A program made the position numbers and the translations under genes. This document shows positions 23,656 to 32,860 of a DNA stretch of 50,553 nt, in pieces (positions within the stretch are counted from its first letter, which is position 1; every line of letters begins with the position of its first letter). The notes beneath the pieces were generated by a model. It did not search any database. It was not told the DNA's origin and was given only the letters and a program-made list of their open reading frames with translations. This DNA is from Pseudobdellovibrionaceae bacterium (GTDB lineage Bacteria > Bdellovibrionota > Bdellovibrionia > Bdellovibrionales > JAMPXM01). Where the stretch lies: assembly GCA_021463345.1 (NCBI GenBank), contig JAJTYM010000028.1, forward strand, positions 1 through 50,553, in the 5' to 3' direction.

Positions 23656-24234
23656 GTGCGGGACCCCACGGACATCCGGCAGGAACCTTCGAGCTCGATA
23701 CGCCGCCGCTCGGCGATCGTCGTGCTCGGCGCGTTCATCATGTGGATGGCGGGCATTTTGATCCTTTTCCCGGCCGACGACGGAGCGATCCCGCCACAGG
23801 CCCTGCGCAGCCAGGTCGAAGCCCGCAACAGCCTGCGCGAGCTGGCGCGGAAGCAGTTCGACCACCAACGCCGCAAAGGCCGTTTCGAGTACGATTTCAA
23901 CGTCATCGGCTTCAGGCCGGATCCGCCGGTGCGATACGTGATCGCCTTCCCCGCCTCGTGCACGGCGAAGTACTCGAGCCCCATGGCCGTGACGAGCTCC
24001 TTGGAGATCCTCTCCCGCGGCATCGCCTCCAACGATCTGCGCCCGCGCACTTTGACCGTGGCCGAACGCGCGTTGATCGAAGCGCAAATCGAAACCTCAG
24101 CGAGCCTCGAGTGCCCCGATCCAGCGGTCGGTTTCAAAGCCCTGGCCATCGGCAACCTGGACGACGATCCCGACTTGGACGTTTGGGCGGTGGACGCGAA
24201 CCTCGACCTGGTCCAGTTGAAATCCGACCTCTAA
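23656..24234 (+). CDS. Membrane-anchored pilin-like or pseudopilin-like protein
   Basis: The 192-residue product has a short basic N-terminus, one hydrophobic segment (SAIVVLGAFIMWMAGILILF, about 19-38) and a periplasmic domain. The C-terminal phrase FKALAIGNLDDDPDLDVWAVD resembles the acidic end region of deltaproteobacterial type IV pilin-like proteins. No clean prepilin peptidase site (G-F-T-L-x-E) is seen, so it may be only related in its C-terminal fold. The start is a GTG with GGGAGG upstream. It is divergent from the 22,875 gene. Confidence 0.65.
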   Translation: MRDPTDIRQEPSSSIRRRSAIVVLGAFIMWMAGILILFPADDGAIPPQALRSQVEARNSLRELARKQFDHQRRKGRFEYDFNVIGFRPDPPVRYVIAFPASCTAKYSSPMAVTSSLEILSRGIASNDLRPRTLTVAERALIEAQIETSASLECPDPAVGFKALAIGNLDDDPDLDVWAVDANLDLVQLKSDL

Positions 24235-24284
24235 GGCGCTCCCGGTCGGCGCGGCATGCGCCCCAATTCGGCCGGACCGGGTAG

Positions 24285-24455
24285 TTTTTCCAAACGCCGG
24301 CGGGGCCGCGGCGCACGCTCGACGCTCTCAAGGCGCTGACGCTGGACGACCTCGGGAAGTTCTCAGAGTTCATGAGCGAGGAGGAGATGCGCGACATGCT
24401 CGAGCGCCGCGACGGACTCGTCACGACGCTCGAAAAGCTCACGATCGCCGACTGA
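24285..24455 (+). pseudogene. Possible gene remnant, about 56 codons
   Basis: After a TAG at 24,282 an open frame reads a protein-like sequence containing LDALKALTLDDL, KFSEFMSEEEMRDMLER and LVTTLEKLTIAD before TGA at 24,453. Its acid-rich helical character is unlike the arginine-rich shadows elsewhere. There is no ATG/GTG/TTG near the beginning; only an internal ATG would give a 30-residue peptide. It may be the tail of a decayed gene. Confidence 0.35.
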
Positions 24456-24461
24456 CGGGAC

Positions 24462-25649
24462 TCACTTCGTCCCCCGGCCTCGGCGCTCGCCGGGCGCTGT
24501 GAAACGCCCGGAGCGCGCGCTCCCGACCGGAACCAAGCGCGAAAGCCGACCCGCGTCCGTCGAATAGTAAAGCGCGCCGTCGGGCCCCTGGCGCACGTTG
24601 CGGAAGCGCTCGCCCCTGTCCTTGAGCATTTCCTCCTGTGCCACGACTTTCCCCCCATCGATCGTCAGCCGGCGCAGATGCGCGCCGCTCAAAGCGCCGA
24701 CGAAGAGATCGCCTTTCCATTTCGGGAAAACATCGCCGTCGTAGAACGCGATGGCGGACGGCGATATGCTGGGAGTCCAATGAACCACCGGTTGCGCCAT
24801 CCCGGCTTTCTCGGCGGCGCCGATCCTCTCGCCCGAATACTCGCGGCCGTAAGTGACCACGGGCCAGCCGTAATTGGCGCCCTTTTTCAGGACGTTCACC
24901 TCGTCGCCGCCGAGCGGTCCCATTTCCGCCTCCCAGATTTCACCGGTCGCCGGATGCCGCGCGAGCCCTTGCGGGTTTCGATGCCCGTAGGTCCAAATCT
25001 CCGGACGGGCGCCGTCCGCGCCGACGAAAGGATTGCCCTCGGCGGGCGAACCATCGGCATTGAGGCGCATCACCTTGCCATTGTGGTATCCGAGATCCTG
25101 CGCGCCGGCCCGCTCGTCGCGATCGCCCACGGAGACGAAAACGTAGGGGCCGGAGAACTCCACGCGCGAGCCGAAATGGATCGAGCGCGAACCGGGCGCG
25201 TGCCCGGAGAAAAGTTTTTTGACGCCCTCGAGGCGCCGTCCCCTGAGCGCCCCGCGACCGAGAGCGGTCGTCATCTTGTCGCCCACGCGTTCGGAATAGG
25301 TGAAGTAGATCCAGTGATTTCTCTTGAAGTCGGGATGGACGCGCACGTCCAGCAGGCCGCCCTGCCCGACCGCCGCGACCGCGGGAACGCCGTCGATCCG
25401 CGCGCGCTCGCCCGTCCGCACGTCGAAGACAAACATGTCGCCGGCGCGCCGGCTCGCGACGATGTTCCCGTCGGGCAGGAAATCGAAGCCCCAGAGGACG
25501 CCATCCGCCTCGAGGAGGACTTCGACCTCGTATTTCATCCCTTCGGAAACGTACGCCTTCCCGGAGCCCGCCCGCGCGGAGGCCGCCGTCAACGCGGCCG
25601 AGGACACGAGTGAGAAAGCCGAAACCACCATCCAGCCGCGAAACGCCAT
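24462..25649 (-). CDS. PQQ-dependent aldose sugar dehydrogenase-like protein
   Basis: The 395-residue exported six-bladed beta-propeller resembles soluble aldose/glucose dehydrogenases (YliI/GdhB type). It has a signal peptide (residues 1-28), then LWGFDFLPDGNIVASRR, GQGGLLDVRVHPDF, a GNPF segment, YGHRNPQGLARHPATGEIWEAEMGPLGGDEVN and GANYGWPVVTYG, which mark the PQQ and Ca-binding blades. It oxidises sugars in the periplasm if PQQ is supplied; no PQQ genes are here. AAGGAGG before the ATG at 25,649 sets the start rather than the upstream Met at 25,688. Confidence 0.92.
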   Translation of the reverse strand: MAFRGWMVVSAFSLVSSAALTAASARAGSGKAYVSEGMKYEVEVLLEADGVLWGFDFLPDGNIVASRRAGDMFVFDVRTGERARIDGVPAVAAVGQGGLLDVRVHPDFKRNHWIYFTYSERVGDKMTTALGRGALRGRRLEGVKKLFSGHAPGSRSIHFGSRVEFSGPYVFVSVGDRDERAGAQDLGYHNGKVMRLNADGSPAEGNPFVGADGARPEIWTYGHRNPQGLARHPATGEIWEAEMGPLGGDEVNVLKKGANYGWPVVTYGREYSGERIGAAEKAGMAQPVVHWTPSISPSAIAFYDGDVFPKWKGDLFVGALSGAHLRRLTIDGGKVVAQEEMLKDRGERFRNVRQGPDGALYYSTDAGRLSRLVPVGSARSGRFTAPGERRGRGTK

Positions 25650-25807
25650 GAACCCTCCTTCGAGCCCCGTCGCCGGGCGCTTCGTCACGGCTCGCGCAAA
25701 CGAATAACACCCGATCCGACTCGAAGCACCTCGCCGATGTCTCGTCGATGTTTCATTCCTTGAGCAGTTCCGTGACTGCCGCCCGAAGGGGAGGTAAATG
25801 TTCCCGC

Positions 25808-26917
25808 ATGCCCGGGGAACCTTTCAAGAACATGTTCAATCCGCAAACGGCCTCTCGCATCGCGAAAGCGATCGTTCGATCCCACGGGGGCTTCGACTCA
25901 GCTGTTTTTTTGCGCGGCCTAAAAAACGAATTCGAGCCTTTGGAGCTCAAACAACGCGTCGCTCTCCTGGCCGACCGTCTCGCGCGCGGGTTGCCCGGCG
26001 ATCCGTCGGAAGCCATTCCAATCCTGGTCAACGCGCTCAAAAGCGGGGAATCCGACAAAACCGGCCTCCGCGGATTCGACGTCTGGCCGCTCACGCACTT
26101 CGTCATGGAACAAGGCCTGGGGTCTTATGACGTCGCCATGAGGGCTCTGCATCGGATGACGCAGGTTTTTACGGCCGAGTTCGCCATCCGGCCTTTCCTG
26201 ATACACGATCTGGAACGCGCGCTGGCGTACCTGAACGCCTGGGCCGAGGACCCGAACGAACATGTGCGCCGTCTCGTTTCGGAAGGGACGAGGCCGTTGC
26301 TGCCGTGGGGGCGGCGCCTCCCCGATTTCGTCAAGGACCCCGGCTTGACCTGGCATTTGCTGGAAAAGCTGAAGAGCGATCCCGCCAAATACGTGCAAAA
26401 ATCGGTCGCCAACCACATCAACGATCACAGCAAGAGCCACGGCGACTGGGTCGTCCAGAAACTTTCGGCCTGGAGCGAGGCGACCCCAGCCGCATCGGTG
26501 GCCTGGATCATCCGGCACGCGACCCGCACCCTGGTCAAACAAGGGCACCCGGGCGCATTGCGACTGCACGGAGTGAGGCCGGTCAAGCTCGCGGGACTCC
26601 GCTTGAAAATACTCACGCCCGAGGTGAAGCTCGGCGGCGAGCTCAAAGTCAGGATCACGTTCCGCAACCCGTCGCCGCGGTCTGTGGACATCCTTGTGGA
26701 TCACGAGCTTCTGTTCCTCAAAGCCAACGGCCGACACGCCCCGAAGGTCTTCAAGGGCGTGAGAACCAGGATCGGGCCGCGCGAATCCGCGGCTCTCGAC
26801 TTGCGGGTGCCGATCCGCAAGGTCACGACTCGCAAGTACCGCTTCGGGAAACAAGGCTGGCGGGCGCTGATCAACGGCTCGAAGTCGAAGGCGCTCTGGT
26901 TCCAGCTCGCGCGCTGA
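25808..26917 (+). CDS. AlkC/AlkD-like DNA alkylation repair protein (HEAT-like)
   Basis: The 369-residue protein is made of helical repeats. The phrase EHVRRLVSEGTRPLLPWGRRLPDFVKDP and the following YVQKSVANHINDHSKSHGDWVV match the AlkC/AlkD-type alkylpurine glycosylase superfamily, which excises N3/N7-alkylpurines by HEAT-like repeats. A C-terminal immunoglobulin-like domain (about 255-369, KVRITFRNPSPRSVDILVDHELLF) follows, as in some AlkC proteins, and may grip DNA. The start at 25,808 has GGGGAGG 13 bases upstream; an internal Met at codon 9 is possible. Confidence 0.85.
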   Translation: MPGEPFKNMFNPQTASRIAKAIVRSHGGFDSAVFLRGLKNEFEPLELKQRVALLADRLARGLPGDPSEAIPILVNALKSGESDKTGLRGFDVWPLTHFVMEQGLGSYDVAMRALHRMTQVFTAEFAIRPFLIHDLERALAYLNAWAEDPNEHVRRLVSEGTRPLLPWGRRLPDFVKDPGLTWHLLEKLKSDPAKYVQKSVANHINDHSKSHGDWVVQKLSAWSEATPAASVAWIIRHATRTLVKQGHPGALRLHGVRPVKLAGLRLKILTPEVKLGGELKVRITFRNPSPRSVDILVDHELLFLKANGRHAPKVFKGVRTRIGPRESAALDLRVPIRKVTTRKYRFGKQGWRALINGSKSKALWFQLAR

Positions 26918-27007
26918 CGGCCGCGACGCCCAAGGGAACGCCACGCCGCCCACCTCGCGGAACGGCTCGTTTCACCAAATCGGCGGCGGCTCTGGACCCT
27001 CGCCGCG

Positions 27008-27035
27008 TTGACTTTCAATCTGGTGCCGCTACCCT
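27008..27035 (+). promoter_or_regulatory. Candidate sigma-70 promoter of the OmpA-type lipoprotein gene
   Basis: TTGACT (27,008-27,013) and TACCCT (27,030-27,035) are spaced by 16 bases. Transcription would start near 27,042, immediately before the long inverted repeat. Confidence 0.4.
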
Positions 27036-27046
27036 TTTTATCTATC

Positions 27047-27153
27047 GAAGTCGTTCCTAAAACGCCGACCCTCCGCCGCTCTCCCGCCGTCGATCGATCG
27101 GAGGGCCGATGCCCGCGGCGCGGACCCGGTGGCGGCCTTTTAGGAACGACTTC
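27047..27153 (+). repeat. 16-bp perfect inverted repeat in the leader of the OmpA-type gene
   Basis: GAAGTCGTTCCTAAAA (27,047-27,062) pairs perfectly with TTTTAGGAACGACTTC (27,138-27,153), and GCCG/CGGC extends the stem after one mismatch. The enclosed 75 bases are GC-rich and can fold further. The stem ends eight bases before the GGAGG of the downstream gene. Confidence 0.7.
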
Positions 27154-27172
27154 ATAAATTCGGAGGTTGAGA

Positions 27173-27820
27173 ATGCGGCGTTCGGCCATCATCGCTATGT
27201 GCATCGGTCTCATGACGAACACTTTGGGTTGCGCGTCCGACAGCAAACGCACCGCCATGGGCGCCGGCATCGGCGCGGCGGCGGGCGGCGCTCTCGGCGC
27301 GGTCATCGGTCACCAGTCCGGCAACAGGGGAAAAGGCGCGCTCATCGGCGCGGCGCTCGGCGCCGGGCTCGGCGGCGTGGTCGGCAACCGACTCGACAAA
27401 CAAGCCAAGGAGCTCGAAAAAATCGCGGAAACCAAACGCACTGAGGAAGGTCTCGTCACGAAACTCAAGAGCGACATCCTCTTCGACACCGGCAAAGCCG
27501 ACCTGAAACCGCAGGCCAGGGAAAACCTCAATCAAATGGCCGCGATCATGAAGAAATACCCCGAGAACGTCCTGACGATCAAAGGCTACACCGACAGCAC
27601 GGGCTCGGCCGCGACCAACCAGACGCTTTCGCAAAAACGAGCCGAGGCCGTGCGCAGCCAGCTCGTGGCCGCAGGTTTGCCGGCCAACACGATCTCCACC
27701 GTCGGCATGGGGCCGAGCAATCCCATCGCCGACAACGCGACGACCGAAGGCCGCAGCCAGAACCGCCGCGTGGAAGTCGAAGTCACCGTCGACGAAAGCA
27801 AAGTCCCGAAGGAAAGCTGA
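27173..27820 (+). CDS. OmpA-domain lipoprotein with glycine zipper (YiaD/Pal-like)
   Basis: The 215-residue protein has a lipoprotein signal (lipobox LGC at about Cys20), a long glycine-zipper region (about 29-70, GIGAAAGGALGAVIG, GAALGAGLGGVVG) and a C-terminal OmpA/Pal peptidoglycan-binding domain: DILFDTGKADLKPQARENL, IKGYTDSTGS, SQKRAEAVRSQLVAAG, and SQNRRVEVEV (the NRRVE motif). It tethers the outer membrane to peptidoglycan. GGAGG six bases before the ATG sets the start. Its predicted leader carries a 16-bp stem. Confidence 0.93.
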   Translation: MRRSAIIAMCIGLMTNTLGCASDSKRTAMGAGIGAAAGGALGAVIGHQSGNRGKGALIGAALGAGLGGVVGNRLDKQAKELEKIAETKRTEEGLVTKLKSDILFDTGKADLKPQARENLNQMAAIMKKYPENVLTIKGYTDSTGSAATNQTLSQKRAEAVRSQLVAAGLPANTISTVGMGPSNPIADNATTEGRSQNRRVEVEVTVDESKVPKES

Positions 27821-27863
27821 ACGAGCCTTCGTGCGGATCCGGCAGCGCGCGGATCCACGCGGC

Positions 27864-28559
27864 TCAATGGAGCTCGAAAACGAAAGGGACCCGCACGGAC
27901 ACCCCGCCCGCCCCGACCTCGTCGGGCACGGCGGGAACCCTCCCCAGCCTCACGACCGCTAGCAAGGCCGCCCGGTTCAGGTCCGCGAACGGCGACGGGC
28001 GTACCAAACGCGGCTCGCCCACCGTCCCGTCTTTGCCTATCCCGAAAACCACTTCGACCGACCCCTGTTCCCGGCGCCGTTTGGCCTCGGGCGGGTAGGA
28101 TTTCAGGCGGTTGAGCCGTTCCAAAATGAGGGAGAAATACTCGGCCTGGCGCGCGCCCATGCCGGCCGTGCCGCCCAATTCGACACCTGCCGTCGGGGCT
28201 TCCCCGGCGTTGGCGGCGCGCGACGCGTCCTCCACCGATTCCCGCGCCGGCTCCAGCGTCGCCGCAAGCGGCTCGGCACCGCTCGGTGCGGTGGGTTTTC
28301 GAGCCATCGGGCGGCTCACACCCCCGCTCGACCGAACGCGCTTCGTCGCCGCCGGCGACGCGAGCTCCACTTCCAGCGGCCGCGACCGGGGCGACCCCAT
28401 GCCCGCCGTCAAAACGAACGGGCTCGACAGCGCGATCGCCAGAACAACGGCGTGAAGCGAGATCGAAGCCAACGCCGCGAACCACGCGCGTTCAGCACCG
28501 CCGCTCATCACTCGCTTCAAAATTCCGCGCCAGGCCCCGCGCGGGAACGGGATGAGCAT
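27864..28559 (-). CDS. TonB-family energy-transducer-like protein
   Basis: The 231-residue protein has one N-terminal membrane span (about 25-45, FAALASISLHAVVLAIALSS), a Pro/Ala-rich periplasmic linker, and a TonB-type C-terminal domain: RLNRLKSYPPEAKRRREQGSVEVVFGIGKDGTV with VPFVFELH at the end. TonB proteins pass proton-motive energy from ExbB/D to outer-membrane receptors; related ones serve gliding or export. No exbB/exbD lies near. AAGGAG precedes the ATG at 28,559. Confidence 0.85.
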   Translation of the reverse strand: MLIPFPRGAWRGILKRVMSGGAERAWFAALASISLHAVVLAIALSSPFVLTAGMGSPRSRPLEVELASPAATKRVRSSGGVSRPMARKPTAPSGAEPLAATLEPARESVEDASRAANAGEAPTAGVELGGTAGMGARQAEYFSLILERLNRLKSYPPEAKRRREQGSVEVVFGIGKDGTVGEPRLVRPSPFADLNRAALLAVVRLGRVPAVPDEVGAGGVSVRVPFVFELH

Positions 28560-28716
28560 GGGGGCTCCTTTTCCTCGACTCCGTCTTAACGGACGCGCAC
28601 GCGTAAACTCAACGACGCCCGCGTTATTGAAAACGGTTCGCTCACGATGAAAAGCAATTGAAAAAGAACCGAAAACGCGGATCACCGACACTTGACGGCC
28701 GCGGGGCGGCGGCGGC

Positions 28717-29637
28717 TCAACGCAAGGATTCGAACTTGAGCTCCATCGGAACCGCGGGGAGCGGGGCCAGGACAGGCTCCCGCCGACCGGAATTGAACAG
28801 CTGGATGGTCGCCGCGGCCATTTCGGGGAGGTGAACGTCGGCAGGCTGATGGACGAAGAAAAAAACGCGCTCAAGCCCTTGCCCTTCCCACCTCCGCAGC
28901 CTCCCGTCCCAGTCCCGCGCGCGCGCGAAGTCCGATGCGTGCAAGTCGTTGCCGACGAAACGCACCATCGTGAAGGGCGCGCTGATCGAGGAGTGCGAGA
29001 CGTCCCTCCGCCCGGCGACATCGGTGATCACGAGCCCGATGGATCTCCCCTGCAGGTACGCCACGAGAGACGGGAGGACGCGCGGACCGTCGAACCAGCT
29101 CGGATGGCGAAACTCCAAGGCGAGTTCGAAATCCCCCGGCCAAGACTGCAGGAACTTGAAAAGCAAGGCCTTGTCCGAATAGCCGAAACCGGGCGGGAAC
29201 TGCAGGAAACTCGGGCCGCGGGACGGGCCGAGCGCCTCGAGAAACGACCACCAGGCGCCGAGGGAGCTCCGGTCCGCCAACCCGCCGCGAACGTGCGAGA
29301 TGTCTTTTGCGACCTTCGGGCAGAACACGAACCCGTCCGGCACCTGCGCGCGCCACTTGCGCGTCTGTTCGGCACTGGGGATCCGGTAGTGGGTCGAATT
29401 GAACTCCAGGGTGCTGAACACGCGGGCGTAATGATGGAGGAACTCGGACGCCTTCGTGCCGGGAGGATAGATCGATCCGACCCACTCTTTATGCCCCCAC
29501 GCCGGCGCGCCGATGAAATAGCGGGTCGGAACCGCGTTCGCCCGCATGCGCAGATAATCGACCGAAACCGGGTCGTCCGAAGGCAACGCCCAGTCGATGT
29601 CACTCAGCTCCTCGGCCGGCGCTTTCCCGAACTCCAT
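28717..29637 (-). CDS. DUF72 family protein
   Basis: The protein of about 306 residues has the DUF72 TIM-barrel pattern: YFIGAPAWGHKEWVGSIYPPGTKASEFLHHYARVFSTLEFNST, then FCPKVAKDISH, LQFPPGFG, LALEFRHPSWF and VRFVGND. Family members are cytoplasmic and of uncertain function. The ATG at 29,637 starts the coherent sequence; upstream residues in the frame are unlike protein. It is divergent from the PA2779-like gene. Confidence 0.87.
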   Translation of the reverse strand: MEFGKAPAEELSDIDWALPSDDPVSVDYLRMRANAVPTRYFIGAPAWGHKEWVGSIYPPGTKASEFLHHYARVFSTLEFNSTHYRIPSAEQTRKWRAQVPDGFVFCPKVAKDISHVRGGLADRSSLGAWWSFLEALGPSRGPSFLQFPPGFGYSDKALLFKFLQSWPGDFELALEFRHPSWFDGPRVLPSLVAYLQGRSIGLVITDVAGRRDVSHSSISAPFTMVRFVGNDLHASDFARARDWDGRLRRWEGQGLERVFFFVHQPADVHLPEMAAATIQLFNSGRREPVLAPLPAVPMELKFESLR

Positions 29638-29774
29638 GCTCCATGTTCTCGACCAACTTCCAGTCGGTGACAAGATGCGTTCGAGCGCGACGCGCGGTGC
29701 GCGAGCGAAATTGCGCGGATCCGCTGTTGAGGATAAACTGTCCCTTCTGACCCCGACCGGAAAGGACTCGTCGC

Positions 29775-30134
29775 ATGGTATCCAATCGGCCGTTTCGTTT
29801 TCTGCTTTCCCTGGCCTTGTCCGCGTTGATGGTCCACATGCCCGCTTTCGCGGTCGCGCACCAGGGCATGATCCCCACCGCCGTCGTCGCCGAGCGGCTC
29901 GATCGCGCGGAAGCGCAAAAGCGCGTCGAGAGCTACATCCGCTCGGCCGAAGTCGAAAAACTCCTGGTCGAGCGCGGCGTCTCGCCGGAAGAAGCGGCGT
30001 CTCGCCTGGCTCGCTTGTCGGAAGCCGAGCTCCGCGCGCTCGCCGGGCAGGTCGAGCAGGCCCAGGCCGGCGGCGACATCCTGGTCACCGTGCTCATCGT
30101 TGTCCTCATCATTTTCCTGATCCGCAAGATGTAA
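29775..30134 (+). CDS. PA2779-family membrane protein
   Basis: The 119-residue protein has a signal peptide or first membrane span (about 7-27), a conserved acidic/arginine helix region (ERLDRAEAQKRVESYIRSAEVEKLLVERGVSPEEAASRLARLSEAEL) and a C-terminal membrane span (ILVTVLIVVLIIFLI). This matches the PA2779 family, nearly always paired with a PA2778-type cysteine peptidase. The function of the pair is not established. AAAGGA lies nine bases before the ATG; the partner starts seven bases after the stop. Confidence 0.88.
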   Translation: MVSNRPFRFLLSLALSALMVHMPAFAVAHQGMIPTAVVAERLDRAEAQKRVESYIRSAEVEKLLVERGVSPEEAASRLARLSEAELRALAGQVEQAQAGGDILVTVLIVVLIIFLIRKM

Positions 30135-30141
30135 GCCCGCG

Positions 30142-31065
30142 ATGAAGGCGGCCCTCTCCGCGTTCGCTGCCCTTGCACTCGTCGGCTGCGCGACGAGCGC
30201 GCGGCAAACCGAGGCGTTCCTCAAAAAGCCGCATACGCTGCCGCCGGAGCACGTCATCGAGGGCGTGCCGTTCGTCGAGCAATCCGCCGGCCACTGCGGA
30301 CCGGCGACGCTGACGATGGCCATGAACTGGGCCGGCAAGCGCGCGAGCGTGGACGAAGTCGCGAGCCAAGTCTTCACTCCCGGCGCGAAAGGCAGCTTCC
30401 AGATCGACATGATCACGGCGGGGCGACGCAACGGCATGCTCGCGCTCCCCATCGAAGGCGTCGACGCGCTACTGACGGAGGTCGCGGCCGGCCACCCGGT
30501 CATCGTCTTCGAGAATCTCGCGTTGAGCTGGCTGCCGCGCTGGCACTACGCGATCGTTTTCGGCTACGACCTGCAAAAAGCCGAACTCGTGCTGCACTCG
30601 GGGCCCCACGCGGGCAAGCGCGAAGACCTGCGCGATTTCGAGCGTTCTTGGGAGCTGGGCCGGTACTGGGGGCTCGTGATCCTTCCTCCCGGCAAACTGG
30701 CCGCGACGCCGGGCGAGCTCGCGCACGTCAAAGCGGCCGCTGCGCTCGAGCAATCGGGCTTTCCCGACGAGGCGCTGCTGTCCTACCGGAAGATCCTGCA
30801 GCGGTGGACCGAAAGCCTCGGGGCCCATGTCGGAGCCGCCAACGTCGCGTTCAAGAAAAAGGATCTGGCCGCCGCCGTCACGCACCTCCGCGCGGCGACA
30901 CGCGCGCACCCTCGAAACGCGGCCGCCTGGCACAACCTCGCAATCGCGCTCGGCGCCGCCAACGATCCGTTCGGCGCCCAGGAGAGCGCGCGGACCGCCA
31001 TCGACCTCGTCGCCGAAGACGAGAAAGCGGCCTATGCGGAAAACCTGAAGGCCTGGTTGCGGTGA
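30142..31065 (+). CDS. PA2778-family C39-like cysteine peptidase with TPR repeats
   Basis: The 307-residue lipoprotein (lipobox LVGC, about Cys15) has a papain-like C39 domain with catalytic Cys in QSAGHCGPATL (about 52) and His in WLPRWHYAIVFGYD, then TPR-like helices (about 200-300: EQSGFPDEALLSYRKIL, AAWHNLAIALGAANDPFGAQESA). It is the partner of the preceding PA2779-type protein. A periplasmic or inner-leaflet processing role on an unknown substrate is likely. Confidence 0.9.
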   Translation: MKAALSAFAALALVGCATSARQTEAFLKKPHTLPPEHVIEGVPFVEQSAGHCGPATLTMAMNWAGKRASVDEVASQVFTPGAKGSFQIDMITAGRRNGMLALPIEGVDALLTEVAAGHPVIVFENLALSWLPRWHYAIVFGYDLQKAELVLHSGPHAGKREDLRDFERSWELGRYWGLVILPPGKLAATPGELAHVKAAAALEQSGFPDEALLSYRKILQRWTESLGAHVGAANVAFKKKDLAAAVTHLRAATRAHPRNAAAWHNLAIALGAANDPFGAQESARTAIDLVAEDEKAAYAENLKAWLR

Positions 31066-31130
31066 GGATCGGAGGTCCCCTCGGGACCGGACCGGCTCCG
31101 AGCTTGACTCGCGTCCCGTTTGCCCGATCA

Positions 31131-32043
<913 letters not shown>

Positions 32044-32051
<8 letters not shown>

Positions 32052-32814
32052 GTCGCTTCTTTTGAGCCTGCACATCACCCGGCGCAACTGGATGGTCTAC
32101 AAGAAAGACCTGGTCGCCAACATCTCCCCCACGGTCGCCGACCCCGCTTTGATCATGATTTCCCTCGGCCTCGGGCTCGGCGCCTACCTGACCGACGTCG
32201 ATGGCATGACGTACATGAGCTACCTCGCTCCCGGGCTCACGGTCGCGACCGCCCTGTTCACGTCGTTTTTCGAAAGCAGTTACGGCTTCTACGTGCGCAT
32301 GACGTACGAGAACGTGTTCAAGGCCATGCTCACCACGCCGATCGGCGTGCGTGAGGTGATCTTCGGCGAGTACATCTGGACGGGCCTGAAGGGCGCCGTC
32401 ATGGCGGTCGGAGTCGCCGTCGTGCTCGCCCTGTGCGGAATGATGAGGAACCCGTTTCTGATCCCTCTCATCGGTTTCGTCGGGTTCCTCGTCGCGCTCC
32501 CCTGCGCGGCCATGGGCCTGCTCGCGACGGCTTTCGTGCGGAACATAAACCAGTTCCAATCGGTTTATTCGTTCATCATCGCGCCGCTGTATTTCCTGAG
32601 CGGCATTTTTTTCCCGATCGGGCAGATGAATCCCATCGTGAGAGCGGTGGCCGAGCTCTTCCCGCTCATCCATGGAGTGCGGCTGGCGCAGGCGATTTTC
32701 TGGCAGAAAGACATCCCGCTCGCGTTCGCCGTGAGCGGGGGGATCCTCGTCCTGCAAAGCCTCGTCCTGTGCGGGATCTCCTACGTCCAGATCCGGAAAA
32801 AACTGGTCTCCTGA
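32044..32814 (+). CDS. ABC-2 type permease (NodJ-like)
   Basis: The 256-residue protein has six hydrophobic segments and the ABC-2 signature: YMSYLAPGLTVATALFTSFFESSYGFYVRM early, ATAFVRNINQFQSVYSFIIAPLYFLSGIFFP and LFPLIHGVRLAQ late. It pairs with the overlapping ATPase gene. The cargo (lipid, polysaccharide or drug) cannot be told. The start ATG lies inside the ATPase reading frame. Confidence 0.93.
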
Positions 32815-32860
32815 AGCCCGAGCGGAAAGCCGCGGTCCCCTTTCACGCGGCCACGGTCCG

